Part shown: in pieces, positions 1-8,247 of the stretch
Numbering within the stretch: the first letter of the stretch is position 1
Layout of the letters: each line of letters opens with the position of its first letter
Origin: JBBSWB01 sp038046465
GTDB lineage: Archaea > Nanobdellota > Nanobdellia > Woesearchaeales > GW2011-AR9
Assembly (NCBI GenBank): GCA_038046465.1
Contig: JBBSWB010000001.1
Location: 1 to 26,910 of the forward strand
DNA length: 26,910 nucleotides
Reading direction: 5' to 3'
Notes under the pieces: model-generated
Told to the model about the DNA's origin: nothing
What the model saw: only the letters and a program-made list of their open reading frames with translations
Database searches by the model: none
Translations under genes and position numbers: made by a program

Positions 1-30
1 ATTTCTGTACTCGAGAATATAGATTAAATC

Positions 31-48
31 ACTTCAGAATACTGAAGT
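31..48. other. Perfect hairpin downstream of the first gene
   Basis: Arms ACTTCAG and CTGAAGT (7 bp) flank the loop AATA. It lies about 60 nt past the stop codon of the minus-strand gene at 107-1567. No T-run follows on either strand, so it is not a clear terminator; it could be a processing or 3'-end stabilising structure. Nothing else is recognisable in 1-106. Confidence 0.4.
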
Positions 49-106
49 ATTACGGGTAGCCTAAAAGCCTTTGGTTAGTTTTGAAAATATGTTGTACCTT
101 ATTGGA

Positions 107-1567
107 TTATCCCCTAACCCGAATTAAGTTTTCTATTTTTTCTTTAGCTTGTCTATAAGTTGATTCTTTAATAAACCCTTTGCTGTAGCCTTCTTTTAGC
201 AGGAGTAATTTTGACCTTAAGTTGGAATTATCCTGTCTAATAATCGTCCTAGGTTTAATAATTGTCTTTCTTTGAATAATTGGTTTAAGGATAGTTTTTG
301 ATTTTTTGATTTTGCGGTGGGTGAAATATAAGGCTAAAACTATTGAACCAATAAGGACAAATAAAAGAGGAATGCCCAAGAAATAAACCGATTTTTTAGT
401 TATCGGGGCAGCTAAACCAACTAAAGGTAATAATCCAACTGGCTCTTCAACTGTAAACAAATCCGATGCAGTTGCAAATGACTCTTTATACAGGACTTTT
501 AAAGAATAAAGGTATTGTCCGGGGGGTAGATCTTCAGCTAGAGGGATAGTTTTGGCAAAAGAAGCTTTATCTTTTAAGGTAGTCATCTCTTCTTCCTGGT
601 AAACCACTTTATTATTCATATCTAAGATGGAATGAATCAAAGTTACTTCAGCGGAAAAGACATTTTGAAGGTTGTAGATAGTAATGGCTGCTTGAAGTTC
701 ATCCCCTGGTGAAAAGGTTTTTTGAGGAAGGTCCAAACTGGCATCAAATAGAACTTCTTCTGATTCTATTTCCAAAATAACCGTCGCTGTTTTAGTTACC
801 GTTTGAGAATCATTAGAACCGATAAAAGTAATTAAGCCGGAATAAACGTCTGGTTTTGTGTCTAAATACGGATTAAATACTGCAGTTATTTCCTGTTCTT
901 GTTCTTTAAGTAAATTAAATTTAACCGGGAAAAGAGATATGGCTGCGGGCAGTAAATTTTTGATTTCAATAATCAAGTTAGCATCTCCATTATTAGTCAC
1001 AATTATTGTTTTTTCTAACATCTGAGATTCTTTTAAATTAACTTTTAGGAGTTCATCGCTCAGTTTAAACGAAATCCAAGGTTGTTTTTTAGCCGGAGCT
1101 CCTCCCCCTCCTCCCCCTCCACCACCGCCGCCCGGCGTTTCTGGCGGGGGCACTACGACTTCAGAAACGGTTAATAAAAAAGTAGCGGTGCTGTCCACAG
1201 TTAGGCAGTCAGAAGCATCAGTAATAGTTATCGTGATGGTGTGGGTTCCAACATTTCCGGAAGTTGGTGTAAAGCTAATGTAACCGCTTTGGTTAATATC
1301 AAATAAATCAGTATTATCGGAATAAGTTATACTGGTATTAGTGCCGTAAAAAACTGCATCTACTTGCAATGTATAGGCTGTGCCTACGGTTGCAGATTGA
1401 GCAGCAATAGAGGTAATATCGGGCGCTTTTACAATACAAATGGAAGCTTTTCCAGTCGTAACTGCAGTTGCCTTTCCAGTAATAGTAAAAGCAGTGTAAA
1501 AATTAACTACGCTTAAGAAGATGAGCAAAAGAGCTAGTGCTAAGATCAACCTCTTTTTATTTTCCAT
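107..1567 (-). CDS. Membrane-anchored surface protein with Ig-like domain and glycine linker
   Basis: A 486-residue protein of unknown specific role. Residues about 6-27 form a hydrophobic signal anchor. Residues about 48-135 resemble a cadherin/Ig-like beta domain (ISFTPTSGNVGTHTITITIT). A proline/glycine linker with eleven consecutive glycines follows at about 139-158, then beta-rich extracellular domains. A second transmembrane helix lies at about 398-420, followed by a very basic stretch and a short helical tail (LKEGYSKGFIKESTYRQAK) that resembles a SHOCT-type motif. The topology suggests an exposed ectodomain with a short cytoplasmic tail. The start codon is supported by a TATA box centred about 26 nt upstream and the absence of a Shine-Dalgarno, so the mRNA is probably leaderless. 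It resembles the architecture of the membrane protein at 15963-17165. Function is not assigned. Confidence 0.8.
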   Translation of the reverse strand: MENKKRLILALALLLIFLSVVNFYTAFTITGKATAVTTGKASICIVKAPDITSIAAQSATVGTAYTLQVDAVFYGTNTSITYSDNTDLFDINQSGYISFTPTSGNVGTHTITITITDASDCLTVDSTATFLLTVSEVVVPPPETPGGGGGGGGGGGAPAKKQPWISFKLSDELLKVNLKESQMLEKTIIVTNNGDANLIIEIKNLLPAAISLFPVKFNLLKEQEQEITAVFNPYLDTKPDVYSGLITFIGSNDSQTVTKTATVILEIESEEVLFDASLDLPQKTFSPGDELQAAITIYNLQNVFSAEVTLIHSILDMNNKVVYQEEEMTTLKDKASFAKTIPLAEDLPPGQYLYSLKVLYKESFATASDLFTVEEPVGLLPLVGLAAPITKKSVYFLGIPLLFVLIGSIVLALYFTHRKIKKSKTILKPIIQRKTIIKPRTIIRQDNSNLRSKLLLLKEGYSKGFIKESTYRQAKEKIENLIRVRG

Positions 1568-1589
1568 TTAATCAGAATAAATACAAGTT

Positions 1590-1597
1590 AATATAAA
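1590..1597 (-). promoter_or_regulatory. TATA box of a leaderless promoter for 107-1567
   Basis: The minus strand reads TTTATATT, centred about 26 nt upstream of the ATG at 1567. In archaea transcription starts about 25 nt downstream of TATA, so it would begin at or next to the start codon. Confidence 0.6.
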
Positions 1598-1647
1598 TAA
1601 TTTGTCTTTTTTTGTGGGTGTTGTTTATAAAATCAGTAAAATCAATA

Positions 1648-1663
1648 GCAAGAACAAATTTTA
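1648..1663 (+). repeat. 16-bp inverted repeat, left copy
   Basis: GCAAGAACAAATTTTA. The exact reverse complement lies at 2611-2626, so the pair brackets the zinc-ribbon gene at 1661-2584. This copy includes that gene's stop codon. Identity ends exactly after 16 bp on both sides, and no target-site duplication is visible outside the pair. Confidence 0.85.
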
Positions 1664-2584
1664 ATAGATAATATCTCCAATTTTATATCCGCATTTTTTG
1701 CAGATGGGTTTTGGCTCCATGGTGATCATAAAAGAATTACATTTAAGGCATTTAACAATAATCCCTTGAGATATTAGTTTTTTGTTTTCTGGCGTACCCA
1801 GTAATTCATGATTTTTCTTAATACGTCTTCGCTGTTTTTTATATTCTAATGAATCATTATCTTGGTATTTTTTTACTAGATTAGATATTAAATTCCACTG
1901 TTTTACAATTTGATGTTTAAACTCTTTCTGGCTTCTTTTGGTAGGGAGTTCAACAGGAAAACCCAGGTAATAATTTACTTTTCTTAAACCCATTAAGTTA
2001 TGATAAAGTCTTATAAGAATTCCCGTAGGATTAACAATTCCAGATTTATCAACAATATTAATCATCTCGCTATGGAAAGCTTTGATATTATGTTGGGTTT
2101 TACTTTCCCAATCATATTCTATAACAAGGTATGGTCCCGTGAAGTCGTTTGGAAAATGTCCAGAGCAAGAGAAATGGGTGGTTTTAACAAAACTTAATTT
2201 ATTTATTTCATTAACTAATTCTTGAATATACGGGTCAACAGTATTTAAAATATCCTCTTCCAGTCCTTTTTTGGCTTTAATAATATTCTTGAGTTCATAG
2301 TTTTCCAAAGCGATTATTTTATCAAGTAACCTAACCGTTTCCCGAACCTGGAATTTAGATAAATCTTGAAACGCTTCCTTTGTACTTTGGACTATTGATA
2401 AACACTCTTTATAGAAATCTTCAGAGCCCGACTCTTCTTTAATAAATATTAATTCTTTTTCTTCAATATTTAGAATTATCTTGAAAATACGTTTCGCAGA
2501 AGAATATTTTCCTTTCTCAACTTGTTTCTTCGCTTTTTTTGAAAGATGAATTATTTGACTTATAATATTAAGTATTCTTGCCAT
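1661..2584 (-). CDS. Uncharacterised protein with SCSGH motif and C-terminal zinc ribbon
   Basis: I do not recognise this 307-residue family. Residues 1-110 are predicted helical and charged. A central segment at about 117-160 contains THFSCSGH (136-143), followed by PYLVIEYD. This loosely recalls the SxSCSG signature of TYW3-type wybutosine proteins, but the similarity is short and I would not assign that function. The C-terminus holds a zinc ribbon, CxxC (279-282) and CxxC (295-298), twelve residues apart. Such ribbons commonly occur in nucleic-acid-binding proteins. No transmembrane helix is visible. The start at 2584 is supported by a TATA box about 26 nt upstream and no Shine-Dalgarno, consistent with a leaderless transcript. 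The gene is bracketed by a perfect 16-bp inverted repeat, which may mean it moved as a unit or that its ends carry regulatory sites. Confidence 0.75.
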   Translation of the reverse strand: MARILNIISQIIHLSKKAKKQVEKGKYSSAKRIFKIILNIEEKELIFIKEESGSEDFYKECLSIVQSTKEAFQDLSKFQVRETVRLLDKIIALENYELKNIIKAKKGLEEDILNTVDPYIQELVNEINKLSFVKTTHFSCSGHFPNDFTGPYLVIEYDWESKTQHNIKAFHSEMINIVDKSGIVNPTGILIRLYHNLMGLRKVNYYLGFPVELPTKRSQKEFKHQIVKQWNLISNLVKKYQDNDSLEYKKQRRRIKKNHELLGTPENKKLISQGIIVKCLKCNSFMITMEPKPICKKCGYKIGDIIY

Positions 2585-2606
2585 AGGTTAATAATTAAAA
2601 AGGAAG

Positions 2607-2614
2607 TATATAAA
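2607..2614 (-). promoter_or_regulatory. TATA box of a leaderless promoter for 1661-2584
   Basis: The minus strand reads TTTATATA, centred about 26 nt before the ATG at 2584. It overlaps the inner end of the right copy of the 16-bp inverted repeat, which therefore covers the BRE region. Confidence 0.65.
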
Positions 2615-2626
2615 ATTTGTTCTTGC
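2611..2626 (-). repeat. 16-bp inverted repeat, right copy
   Basis: Plus strand TAAAATTTGTTCTTGC, the exact reverse complement of 1648-1663. It sits immediately upstream of, and partly on, the TATA box of the enclosed gene. Confidence 0.85.
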
Positions 2627-2678
2627 CCTTACCGTTTCTTTGCCCCAAAAATTGAAATGAAGGCTGTTAGCATGTTCT

Positions 2679-4865
2679 TCAAGAACCCTTAACAATATCG
2701 TTTTCTATTACATATAAGCAGACTTGCTTAGCCCCTTCTTCAGTGTATTTGAATTTCTTCTGCAAATTGTTTATCAGGCGGGTTACCTCTTGCTTAATTC
2801 GGGCCTCATGAGCTTCAAAGTGATCTGTTCCAAATTCAGCAATAGCAAATTTAAAATTATCGTTCGTTGAGAAAGGAGCAAGTACATTTTTCTTAACATT
2901 TTGTATATAACTGGAGTACATAGATTTATATTGGGATGTTTCTTTAATAGTTTTCTTTTCTAAACCAATTTCTTTAACTAAAGTTTTCTTGGCAAAAGTC
3001 TGTTGCTGTTCTTTTCTTAAATGGTTCAAGAGGCTTTCATTAGTGAGCGCATAAGTATAAATAAAACACTCAGCACTTTTAAGAAACGCATCTGAAACAG
3101 TTATTTTTTCGTCAGTATAAGGGCAAATATGGGTGGTGTCAAAATCACAATTAAGCGCATACATATAATTTAGTACGTCTTTAGAGATTCTTTCTTCGTT
3201 GTAATCAAAAATGCTTTCTTTTATTTCTTCTAAAGTATAATAATTATACAGGCCATTTAATGACTGCATAAACTCGTCAGAAGGAAGAAATATATCATTA
3301 TCATCAAAAAACTCTTCCAGCATTTTCATAGTAACTAGTTTACCTGCGTCTTTATACTGATTATAAAGGAGATTAAATATGTCTACAGACTGTCTTCCTG
3401 AAACGCCATCTTTTATTTTTTCTTCAGTCAACATATTTTTAGTTATTTCTTCAGTAAAACTTTTTTGGTCTTCCTCAGAAATCCACTGGGGCATTTTTCC
3501 AGCGTATAGTTCCATTTTTAACAGCAGTAAATTTTTATCACAATATTTTTCATATTTTTTTGGTTTTTCAATCCATTTTCTAATTGCGGGAGATTCTTCA
3601 TTTAATCTCGAAGAAACAACTAGTTTGGTAAAATTTTCCAATACTCTGGGGAGAAAACATTTTTCTATATCCTGTCCAAATTTATTTTTATACAGTTCCA
3701 TTTCTACCGTATAATCTCGTACATAGGGGACGTAAACTTCAACAATGCGGTCTGTAAAAGAATCTTCATTTTTAATCTCTTTTAGATCTTCCGGATTAGC
3801 AGTAACAATAAACAAAGAACTAATTTTTTCTTCAATAACGCCGATTTTATGCACTCCGTCGCTGACTATTCCATGCAGCCATCTAAACCGGTCGATGTTA
3901 TAATCTTTAACATCCATCAAGGCATAAATGCCGTTGTTGGTTGGTGCATAGATCGAATGAGTATAATGCACTTCTGCGCTATTATTAAAGATTGCATTCA
4001 GGCCTTCCTGTAATTTCTCATTGACTATTGAAAAATTCTTAGGCAGCATGTCGCCAGCATTTAATACAGATATACCTGCGCCCAATCTTTTGTTAAAGAA
4101 GTATCTCCTGACTGAAAGCATATTGAAAGCATCTTCGGCTGAATTTAATCTCTCTGCCAAAGCAGTATATAACGAAGTACAAATAGTGCAAGGATCTTTA
4201 GTTAAAATCCATTCGTATTCTTTTTCAGTAAACAATTTTTTCTTAAATTCTTCATGAACGATTATTTCCTCAAGCAATTCTTGACGATGGGCTTTAGGTA
4301 TTTGCAGGATGGGGTGGTCATGATAAGGACAAGGGACGGCAAAAACTTCACCAACCTTTTTAATCAATTCTTTTTGACGGGCAGGATTATTTTCTTTACC
4401 AATCTTGTTTATATCTAGCATCCAAACCGTTTCATAAGCCTGGCCTGCATCTAATCTATTGTATGCTTCTAATCTAGATAGAAGATTGTTTAACATAATA
4501 CTTTTCCCGCTGCCCGGCGGACCTTCCAATACATAAATTTTATTTTGTTGTGCTCCTTGTTTAATCGACATAGAAAGACCCATCAATTTGCTGCCCAAAT
4601 TGCTATCTGCAAAAAAAGGCTCAGCAAAATCTTTAACAAATAAAGGAGTAAGGTCGTAAGTGGTCGTATCTTTTTCTTTATTTGCAGGTTTAATTTCTGC
4701 ATAAAATTGCATCATCCCGCTAAATAATTGAAAAATATTACGCAATACAATTTCGGGGTTTGCTGTTAAATCATCAGTTAAAAAATTAGCAAAAGGTTTA
4801 ATCTCTCGTTTACTAGCTTGGATTTTTCCAGTTATTTTTTTAAAAGCCTCTTTTGCATCAGCCAT
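2679..4865 (-). CDS. prkA2: PrkA-family AAA+ serine kinase-like protein, second paralogue
   Basis: A 728-residue member of the PrkA/YeaG family, whose members pair an AAA+ module with a C-terminal kinase-like region and act with YeaH and SpoVR in stress signalling. Seen here: Walker A GPPGSGKS (115-122), the family-type segment CPYHDHPILQIP that follows the AAA core, a CTIC pair, and a sensor-1-like strand FIVTANPED. At the Walker B position the sequence is IYALMDVKD, so the usual second acidic residue is missing, whereas the paralogue at 8248-10308 has FSDE. This copy may hydrolyse ATP poorly. It lies 90 nt downstream of spoVR. A TTAAATAA element at 4885-4892 and the lack of a Shine-Dalgarno leave room for its own promoter. 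Haloarchaea also carry two prkA paralogues beside yeaH and spoVR, so duplication within this module has precedent. Confidence 0.88.
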   Translation of the reverse strand: MADAKEAFKKITGKIQASKREIKPFANFLTDDLTANPEIVLRNIFQLFSGMMQFYAEIKPANKEKDTTTYDLTPLFVKDFAEPFFADSNLGSKLMGLSMSIKQGAQQNKIYVLEGPPGSGKSIMLNNLLSRLEAYNRLDAGQAYETVWMLDINKIGKENNPARQKELIKKVGEVFAVPCPYHDHPILQIPKAHRQELLEEIIVHEEFKKKLFTEKEYEWILTKDPCTICTSLYTALAERLNSAEDAFNMLSVRRYFFNKRLGAGISVLNAGDMLPKNFSIVNEKLQEGLNAIFNNSAEVHYTHSIYAPTNNGIYALMDVKDYNIDRFRWLHGIVSDGVHKIGVIEEKISSLFIVTANPEDLKEIKNEDSFTDRIVEVYVPYVRDYTVEMELYKNKFGQDIEKCFLPRVLENFTKLVVSSRLNEESPAIRKWIEKPKKYEKYCDKNLLLLKMELYAGKMPQWISEEDQKSFTEEITKNMLTEEKIKDGVSGRQSVDIFNLLYNQYKDAGKLVTMKMLEEFFDDNDIFLPSDEFMQSLNGLYNYYTLEEIKESIFDYNEERISKDVLNYMYALNCDFDTTHICPYTDEKITVSDAFLKSAECFIYTYALTNESLLNHLRKEQQQTFAKKTLVKEIGLEKKTIKETSQYKSMYSSYIQNVKKNVLAPFSTNDNFKFAIAEFGTDHFEAHEARIKQEVTRLINNLQKKFKYTEEGAKQVCLYVIENDIVKGS

Positions 4866-4955
4866 TTTTAATAATCTTAACTTTTTATTTAATTAGTTTA
4901 TTTAGTCTTAACTTAGGTTATTCATTTTGTTTTTGTCTATTTTTAATGACCTCTT

Positions 4956-6560
4956 TTATTCTAATTTTTCTTTTGTAAATTCTTTGTTTTCCATAGTATA
5001 CAGGACTTTTTGATATTTAACTGTGCCGGAATCGTCTTTATGTACTTCGACAGTTTCTAATTTGACGGGTGCACCCCATAAAAACTCAATTCCCCGCATA
5101 ACATGGGGAACATGTCTTTTGAGTAATTTTTTTCCTTTAAAATCATGAACCAAGTACAAGGTTTTATCAGTCTTATCTTCACTAACGTTGATGATGGGTG
5201 AATCGGGCAGTTTACTAAACAGCATTTGCTTAAAATCTTCCGCCTTTCGGTTTTTTAAGGTGTAGGGAATGGTCCCGCGGTCCGGGTCAAACTCATTTTC
5301 TTGAGCAACAAATAATTGGTACCGGTCCATAAAATCCTGATCTACATAATGGGCAATAAAAGTTTGGTCGGAATAGTTTTCCCTTACCTTAAATATTAAC
5401 TCGTTTCCTTTACCAGCTTTATTATCAAAATTATTTCTTTTGTTGATGTCATTTAATAACTGGAATTCATAGCTATCTTTTCCTTTGTCGCCCATTTCTT
5501 GGATATGCTTAAATAACCTCAGCCCCAAGGCATAGGGGTTCAGGCCTAATCTACCTGGGGAAGTCACATAAGCATTTATGATTGAAAAATCAATTAAATG
5601 CCCTTTGATTCTTTCATCGCTGATAAATAGTTTCTCATGCCAATAACTAGCCCACCCCTCATTCATTATTTTAGTCCTAGACTGAGGCTGGAAATATAAT
5701 GAGGTATCTCTAACAATCCTGACTACAGATTTCATCCATAAATTTTCTTCCCGATTGAGGAAAGGAGATTTTTGCAGAAGATAATCCAATAGATCCTGCG
5801 GTTTTCTTTTTTCTTCTTTATGTTTTTTAAACAAAGTTTGAAATTCAGGGTATTTACTATCAACGTCCGTAAAAAAAATGTCTTCAGCACGATTTCCAAT
5901 AATCGTAGGTGTATCTTTGATAATAGAGTTATACCGTCCCAGCTCTCTTAAATATTCATCGTAAGATGTTTTTTTTAGTTTCTGCAGAAATACATCAAAA
6001 TAAAATCTAACCTTTTCTGGTGCTTTGATGTTACTACAAGTGAATTCTTCTGAAAGGGTATCATAAAATCCAACAATGTTATCGATTCCTCTACTGAACT
6101 CAATAACATAATCTACCCAGCGGCCTTTTTCTGAGCGAAGCTGTTCAATAAGCTGTTTATCGGTAAGGGCTTTTCCTACAAAATCATCGTGTTCAGTTTG
6201 CTTAAAGAAGATATTATTACGGAAAAAATCAATATGCCCCAGTACATGGTAAAAAATCATGATATTAAGCCAATCAGGATTATTGTCATTATAAAACGAG
6301 ATTGCCGGCCGGGAATTGATAACCGCTTCATAGGGATTCTCTGGAAAATGCTTGTATTTTTCTGCATCCCTTATAACTTTTATATCTTGTACCCAATAAT
6401 CATACAAGGTGGGAATCATTATTTTTGGCATAAGATTAATTAGGTCCCTATTTGTAACAATAAATTCAAGAGTATCATCAGGCACTACCAAGCCAACTTC
6501 TCTGGCTCGATCCTTACACCCTTCCATGATTTTTTTTGTTTCTTGGTTAATCGGTTCCAT
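4956..6560 (-). CDS. spoVR: SpoVR family protein (YcgB-like)
   Basis: A 534-residue cytoplasmic protein, close to the usual SpoVR/YcgB length of about 500. Family signatures are visible: HVLGHIDFFRNNIFF near residue 130, MNEGWASYWHEKLF near residue 305, and SPGRLGLNPYALGLRLF just after it. SpoVR was named for a Bacillus spore-cortex phenotype, but archaea do not sporulate and the biochemical role is unknown. The His/Glu-rich motifs suggest a metal site (inference). The start is supported by AAAGGAG four bases upstream of the ATG. It lies 87 nt after yeaH and 90 nt before the second prkA, so the cluster probably acts as one functional set even if it is transcribed in parts. Confidence 0.93.
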   Translation of the reverse strand: MEPINQETKKIMEGCKDRAREVGLVVPDDTLEFIVTNRDLINLMPKIMIPTLYDYWVQDIKVIRDAEKYKHFPENPYEAVINSRPAISFYNDNNPDWLNIMIFYHVLGHIDFFRNNIFFKQTEHDDFVGKALTDKQLIEQLRSEKGRWVDYVIEFSRGIDNIVGFYDTLSEEFTCSNIKAPEKVRFYFDVFLQKLKKTSYDEYLRELGRYNSIIKDTPTIIGNRAEDIFFTDVDSKYPEFQTLFKKHKEEKRKPQDLLDYLLQKSPFLNREENLWMKSVVRIVRDTSLYFQPQSRTKIMNEGWASYWHEKLFISDERIKGHLIDFSIINAYVTSPGRLGLNPYALGLRLFKHIQEMGDKGKDSYEFQLLNDINKRNNFDNKAGKGNELIFKVRENYSDQTFIAHYVDQDFMDRYQLFVAQENEFDPDRGTIPYTLKNRKAEDFKQMLFSKLPDSPIINVSEDKTDKTLYLVHDFKGKKLLKRHVPHVMRGIEFLWGAPVKLETVEVHKDDSGTVKYQKVLYTMENKEFTKEKLE

Positions 6561-6647
6561 TATACTCCTTTATGCTCTTTTATTATGCTTGTTTTAGTCC
6601 TTGGTGATTTTATTTTTGTAAGTTTATTATTGGGATTATCAAGTTAA

Positions 6648-8015
6648 TCAGTCTGAGATTAAATGTTTAATACAGTCCATCATCTTAGTATTGGGGTCTT
6701 CGTCCGGCCGAATAGTGTCTAATCGGATTAAAGCAGGTTTTTCTTTTAGTACATTTGATTCTTTAACATATTTTTCAAAAGTTGTTTCTGATGATTCGCC
6801 ATACTGGTTGTTAACAATTAAAATGCCTAGACGAGAAACATAAGTAAGTAATTGGTTTATCTCATCAATCGTTTCTTTTTGTTCTCCTCCCCAGTCGTCT
6901 CCATCGCTGCCATAAAATACGTAGACATTATAATCTCGCGCTAAATTTTCTTTTTTAATAATTTCATTTACTAATTTAAATCCAGAAATGATCTGGGTTC
7001 CTCCGCTCGCCGATAAATGGTAATAGGAATAAAAATCATCTACTTCTTTTGCTTCAGTGCTATGCAGGACGAAGCGGTTCTTTACTTGTTCTTGGTATTG
7101 GTACATCAACCAACTGTAAATTAACAGATGGCTGCGTACAACTACCTCTTCGGGCCGTCCGCCCATAGAACCAGAATAATCTCTTACAAAAAATACTAGT
7201 GCCTGTGATTCAAAGTGCCGTTCGCGCGAGAAAACTTTATAGATAATATCATTAGGGTCAATAATTAATTTTTTTGGATCAATGGGTTGTTTGGGGTCTA
7301 TTATGCCCAAAGCAACATTAGTTTTAATAATTTCTTCTAAAGTAGCATTTTCGTCTAGAAATTGTCCCGATCTGCGGTTTTTATCGGTAAGATCATAAGT
7401 GTCTTTGGGAACGGACTTTTTCTTTTTTTTATCCTGGATATTAGGCAGTTTCCATTGCTGGGTAAGATATTTTCCAACTTCATACGCCCTAGATTCAATA
7501 TCGTGTTCTCCCGATCCGTCTCCGCCCGGTTTACTGCCGCTGCCCTGTTCTTCGCGAACTTGTTTTTCACCGACAACGTCGCCTTCTTCGCCTTCTCCAG
7601 ATCCGCCAACCTCTTCTGGTTCATCACTGGGGTCATGGTAAAACTTTTCTTCTTCGGTAACCGGAACAACAATAACTTTTGGCTGTCCGCCTTTTACAGG
7701 CTTTACAAATTCCCCCCACCTTATTTTCTTAGGAAATCCGTCTTTTTCTCTTTGCTCATCTCTTTTAATAAGGTCTTCTAAAGAATATAAATTTAAACTT
7801 GGCGAAGAAGAGGGTTTAAAGTTCTGGAGGGTTTTAAAATCATTAGCGCTGTAATCTTGCCGAACGTCGTTTTCTATTCTCGGAGCATAACCATCTCTAA
7901 CTTCGTGCACTTCCGGAACACCCATCTCTTTTAAAATTATTTTTTCGCGTTCCGGAGATAAGCCCCTTGCCTTAATCTCTTCAAGTAATGATTGTAACTC
8001 TTTTTCGTTTAACAT
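6648..8015 (-). CDS. yeaH: YeaH/YhbH (DUF444) protein with von Willebrand A domain
   Basis: A 455-residue DUF444 protein. The N-terminal half is charged, with a low-complexity Glu/Gly/Ser segment at about 127-172. The C-terminal half is a von Willebrand A domain: MIDAS motif DYSGSMGG, then LSASGGTQIISGF supplying the MIDAS threonine, and FYGSDGDDWGG supplying the later aspartate. VWA domains paired with AAA+ ATPases usually act as metal-dependent adaptors, so an interaction with the adjacent PrkA proteins is likely (inference from the yeaG-yeaH pairing in bacteria). Its start lacks a good Shine-Dalgarno. The 232-nt gap upstream is filled with hairpins, suggesting that yeaH expression is separated from prkA by RNA structure or termination. 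Confidence 0.93.
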   Translation of the reverse strand: MLNEKELQSLLEEIKARGLSPEREKIILKEMGVPEVHEVRDGYAPRIENDVRQDYSANDFKTLQNFKPSSSPSLNLYSLEDLIKRDEQREKDGFPKKIRWGEFVKPVKGGQPKVIVVPVTEEEKFYHDPSDEPEEVGGSGEGEEGDVVGEKQVREEQGSGSKPGGDGSGEHDIESRAYEVGKYLTQQWKLPNIQDKKKKKSVPKDTYDLTDKNRRSGQFLDENATLEEIIKTNVALGIIDPKQPIDPKKLIIDPNDIIYKVFSRERHFESQALVFFVRDYSGSMGGRPEEVVVRSHLLIYSWLMYQYQEQVKNRFVLHSTEAKEVDDFYSYYHLSASGGTQIISGFKLVNEIIKKENLARDYNVYVFYGSDGDDWGGEQKETIDEINQLLTYVSRLGILIVNNQYGESSETTFEKYVKESNVLKEKPALIRLDTIRPDEDPNTKMMDCIKHLISD

Positions 8016-8032
8016 CCTAGTGGTCTTTAATT

Positions 8033-8105
8033 ATGCACAAAAACGCTTCGTTTTTGGCACAAGAAAACCGTTGGTTTTCTGTGCAGAAAGCATTGCTTTC
8101 TTGCA
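8033..8105. repeat. Three consecutive A/T-tract mini-hairpins
   Basis: Three perfect three-nucleotide-loop hairpins follow one another: AAAAACG-CTT-CGTTTTT (8039-8055), AGAAAACC-GTT-GGTTTTCT (8062-8080) and AGAAAGC-ATT-GCTTTCT (8085-8101). They are separated by GCAC, GTGC and TGCA words that extend the stems. The first begins TTATGCACAAAAA, the same 13 nt that precede the hairpin at 17207-17226. On the plus strand the unit reads as a 41-codon frame from ATG 8033 to TAG 8158, but the palindromic make-up argues against a real protein. It lies between prkA and yeaH. Confidence 0.8.
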
Positions 8106-8109
8106 TACT

Positions 8110-8182
8110 AAAAATGCGTGGTTTAGAAACCGCCCCTTTTTCAAACCCTATCTTTTAGGACGAGGCGGTTTCACGCATTTTT
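8110..8182. other. Long two-part hairpin between prkA and yeaH
   Basis: AAAAATGCGT (8110-8119) pairs with ACGCATTTTT (8173-8182), and GAAACCGCC (8126-8134) pairs with GGCGGTTTC (8164-8172). There is a 6-nt bulge on one side and a 29-nt loop. GGTTT (8120-8124) can alternatively pair with AAACC (8127-8131), so two exclusive folds are possible. The A-tract and T-tract ends make it terminator-like on both strands. It may end prkA transcription, attenuate yeaH, or be a further member of the neighbouring hairpin family. Confidence 0.75.
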
Positions 8183-8247
8183 ATTATTTTTAATCGAGGT
8201 TTGATGCCCGCTTAAGTGAAATTAAAACATTGTTCTGTGTTAGGCAA

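Noticed and set aside
1648..2626. Classical insertion sequence
   Set aside because: The enclosed protein shows no DDE or HUH transposase motif and no target-site duplication flanks the inverted repeat, so only the repeat itself is reported.
7362..7781. Open frames of 80-139 codons opposite or out of frame with yeaH
   Set aside because: They lie wholly inside the DUF444 gene, mainly opposite its low-complexity Glu/Gly region, and have low-complexity Phe/Ser/Pro-rich translations with no domain.
8033..8158. 41-codon plus-strand frame beginning MHKNASFL
   Set aside because: It is made of consecutive perfect hairpins and runs into the long stem at 8110-8182; the codon pattern is explained by palindromes rather than protein selection. 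Reported as a repeat instead.
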